DNA of 64,000 nucleotides from Prosopocoilus inquinatus (taxonomy: Eukaryota; Arthropoda; Insecta; Coleoptera; Lucanidae). Position numbers and translations under genes: made by a program. The stretch covers positions 1,178,001 through 1,242,000 of the forward strand of contig JAYKNF010000016.1 in the NCBI GenBank assembly GCA_036172665.1, read 5' to 3'. The notes beneath the pieces were generated by a model, which did no database searches, was not told the DNA's origin, and saw nothing but the letters and a program-made list of their open reading frames with translations. Positions 63,301 through 64,000 of this stretch are shown here, piece after piece. The first letter of the stretch is position 1. Every line of letters starts with the position of its first letter.

Positions 63301-64000
63301 GACGTTACGATGGACTCCAGTAACTCCGATGTGAGATACGAAGTTCTCGGACGCAGCAGAAGCTGGAAATAGTTTAGAACGAAATAACACGTATTAGCGT
63401 TGTTCCTGTGTTGTATCTAATCGATCCTTACTTATCTATCATATTATTTGAAGTTACGATGGACTCCAGTAACTTTGATTTGAAGTACGAATTTCTCGGA
63501 CGCAGCAGAAGCTGGAAATAGTTTTGAACGAAATAACACGTATTAGCGTTGTTCCTGTTATGTATCTAATCGACCCTTACTTATCTATCTTGTTATTTGA
63601 CGTTACGATGGACTCCAGTAACTCCGATGTGAGATACGAAGTTTTCGGACGCAGCAGAAGCTGGAAATAGTTTTGAACGAAACAACACGTATTAGCGTTG
63701 TTCCTGTGTCGTATCTAATCGATCCATACTTATCTATAATATTATTTGACGTTACGATGGACTCCAGTAACTTAGATTTGAAGTACGTAGTTCTCGGACG
63801 CAGCAGAAGCTGGAAATAGTTTTGAACGAAATAACACGTATTAGCGTTGTTCCTGTGTTGTATCTAATCGATCCTTACTTATCTATCTTGTTATTTGACG
63901 TTACGATGGACTCCAGTAACTTTGATTTGAGATACGAAGTTCTCGGACGCAGCAGAAGCTGGAAATTGTTTTGAAAGAAATAGCACGTGTTAGCGTTGTT
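60391..64000. repeat. 3.87-kb tandem duplication, copy 2 (cut by window end)
   Basis: The junction lies between about 60373 and 60393. The left side (TTTGATTTGAAG with CTCGGACGC) matches the continuation seen near 29.76 kb. The right side (TAGTTTAGAACG, then GATCCCTAC and ATGGCATAATG) matches 56.52 kb. It runs on to the last base, ending inside the monomer with TTTTGAAAGAAATAGCACG. Apart from the base at about 60410 near the junction, I noticed no difference from copy 1. Confidence 0.85.

Larger units (their letters stand above)
3214..64000. repeat. Main 149-bp satellite array
   Basis: This stretch is an unbroken head-to-tail array. From the phase mark at 3213 to the last one at 63959 the distance is 60746 bp. 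That equals 407 monomers of 149 bp, plus 30 one-base insertions, minus ten 3-bp deletions, minus three 1-bp deletions, plus two 53-bp remnants. The exact balance suggests I have not missed an insertion. A typical monomer has 27 C and 32 G (39.6% G+C) and 9 CpG. The most constant parts are GCAGCAGAAGCTGGAAATAG, TTAGCGTTGTTCCTGT, TATCTAATCGA and GACTCCAGTAA. The most variable parts are the base or bases after GATCC, the stretch before TTATTTGACG, and the bases after CAGTAACT. No gene, transposon or single-copy DNA interrupts it. Confidence 0.97.

Noticed and set aside
1..64000. CRISPR array
   Set aside because: Units are head-to-tail and the same along their whole length. There are no short repeats separated by unique spacers, and the 148/149-bp period is far longer than a CRISPR unit.
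1..64000. A single regular higher-order repeat period for the whole 149-bp array
   Set aside because: Offsets between best copies vary widely (about 0.4 to 27 kb), and the duplications overlap and interrupt one another. Local tandem duplications are real, but no common period fits them.

Overview
The whole 64 kb window is one tandem-repeat (satellite DNA) array. I see no protein-coding gene, tRNA, rRNA, transposon, CRISPR array or single-copy sequence anywhere in it. The repeat is AT-rich: a typical monomer has 59 G+C in 149 bp. Every monomer lies in the same orientation. Using the 'CTGG' inside the near-invariant GCAGCAGAAGCTGG as a phase mark, I followed the array by hand from base 108 to base 63959. 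It contains 21 monomers of a 148-bp form, then 407 full-length monomers of a 149-bp form and two 53-bp remnants. This is a eukaryotic satellite of centromeric, pericentromeric or other heterochromatic type. CpG is not depleted (9 in a typical monomer, about 6 expected), which fits a lineage with little germline CpG methylation, such as many invertebrates, better than a vertebrate or flowering plant. I do not recognise the family and cannot name the species.

Layout. (1) Bases 1 to about 3213 hold diverged 148-bp monomers, with an old ten-monomer higher-order repeat (about 1.48 kb) that is copied almost twice. (2) At about 3.2 kb the array switches abruptly to the 149-bp form. (3) From 3.2 to 12.6 kb the 149-bp array has moderately diverged segmental copies about 1 to 2 kb long. 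(4) From 12.6 kb to the end a marked 150-bp variant appears 30 times and duplications become longer and cleaner. There are tandem duplications with offsets of 4763 bp (28.5-38.1 kb), 2832 bp (43.6-49.3 kb), 5815 bp (47.4-59.2 kb) and 3873 bp (56.5 kb to the end), plus distant copies with offsets of 9981, 11377, 13314, 21507-21955 and 27016 bp. Both window edges lie inside the array, so neither flank is visible.

How it fits together. Nearly all offsets are whole numbers of monomers once four kinds of length variant are counted. This is the signature of unequal exchange or amplification in register. Newer duplications overlap older ones, so there is no single higher-order period; the array is a nested patchwork whose freshest layers lie to the right. 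Possible functional elements within the monomer (a perfect dyad in one subtype, a 10-bp palindrome in another, a short hairpin, a partial CENP-B-box-like match) are listed with low confidence. The roughly 62-codon open frames that can be read through some monomers are by-products of the repeat and not genes. All coordinates, offsets and counts were derived by eye and hand arithmetic.
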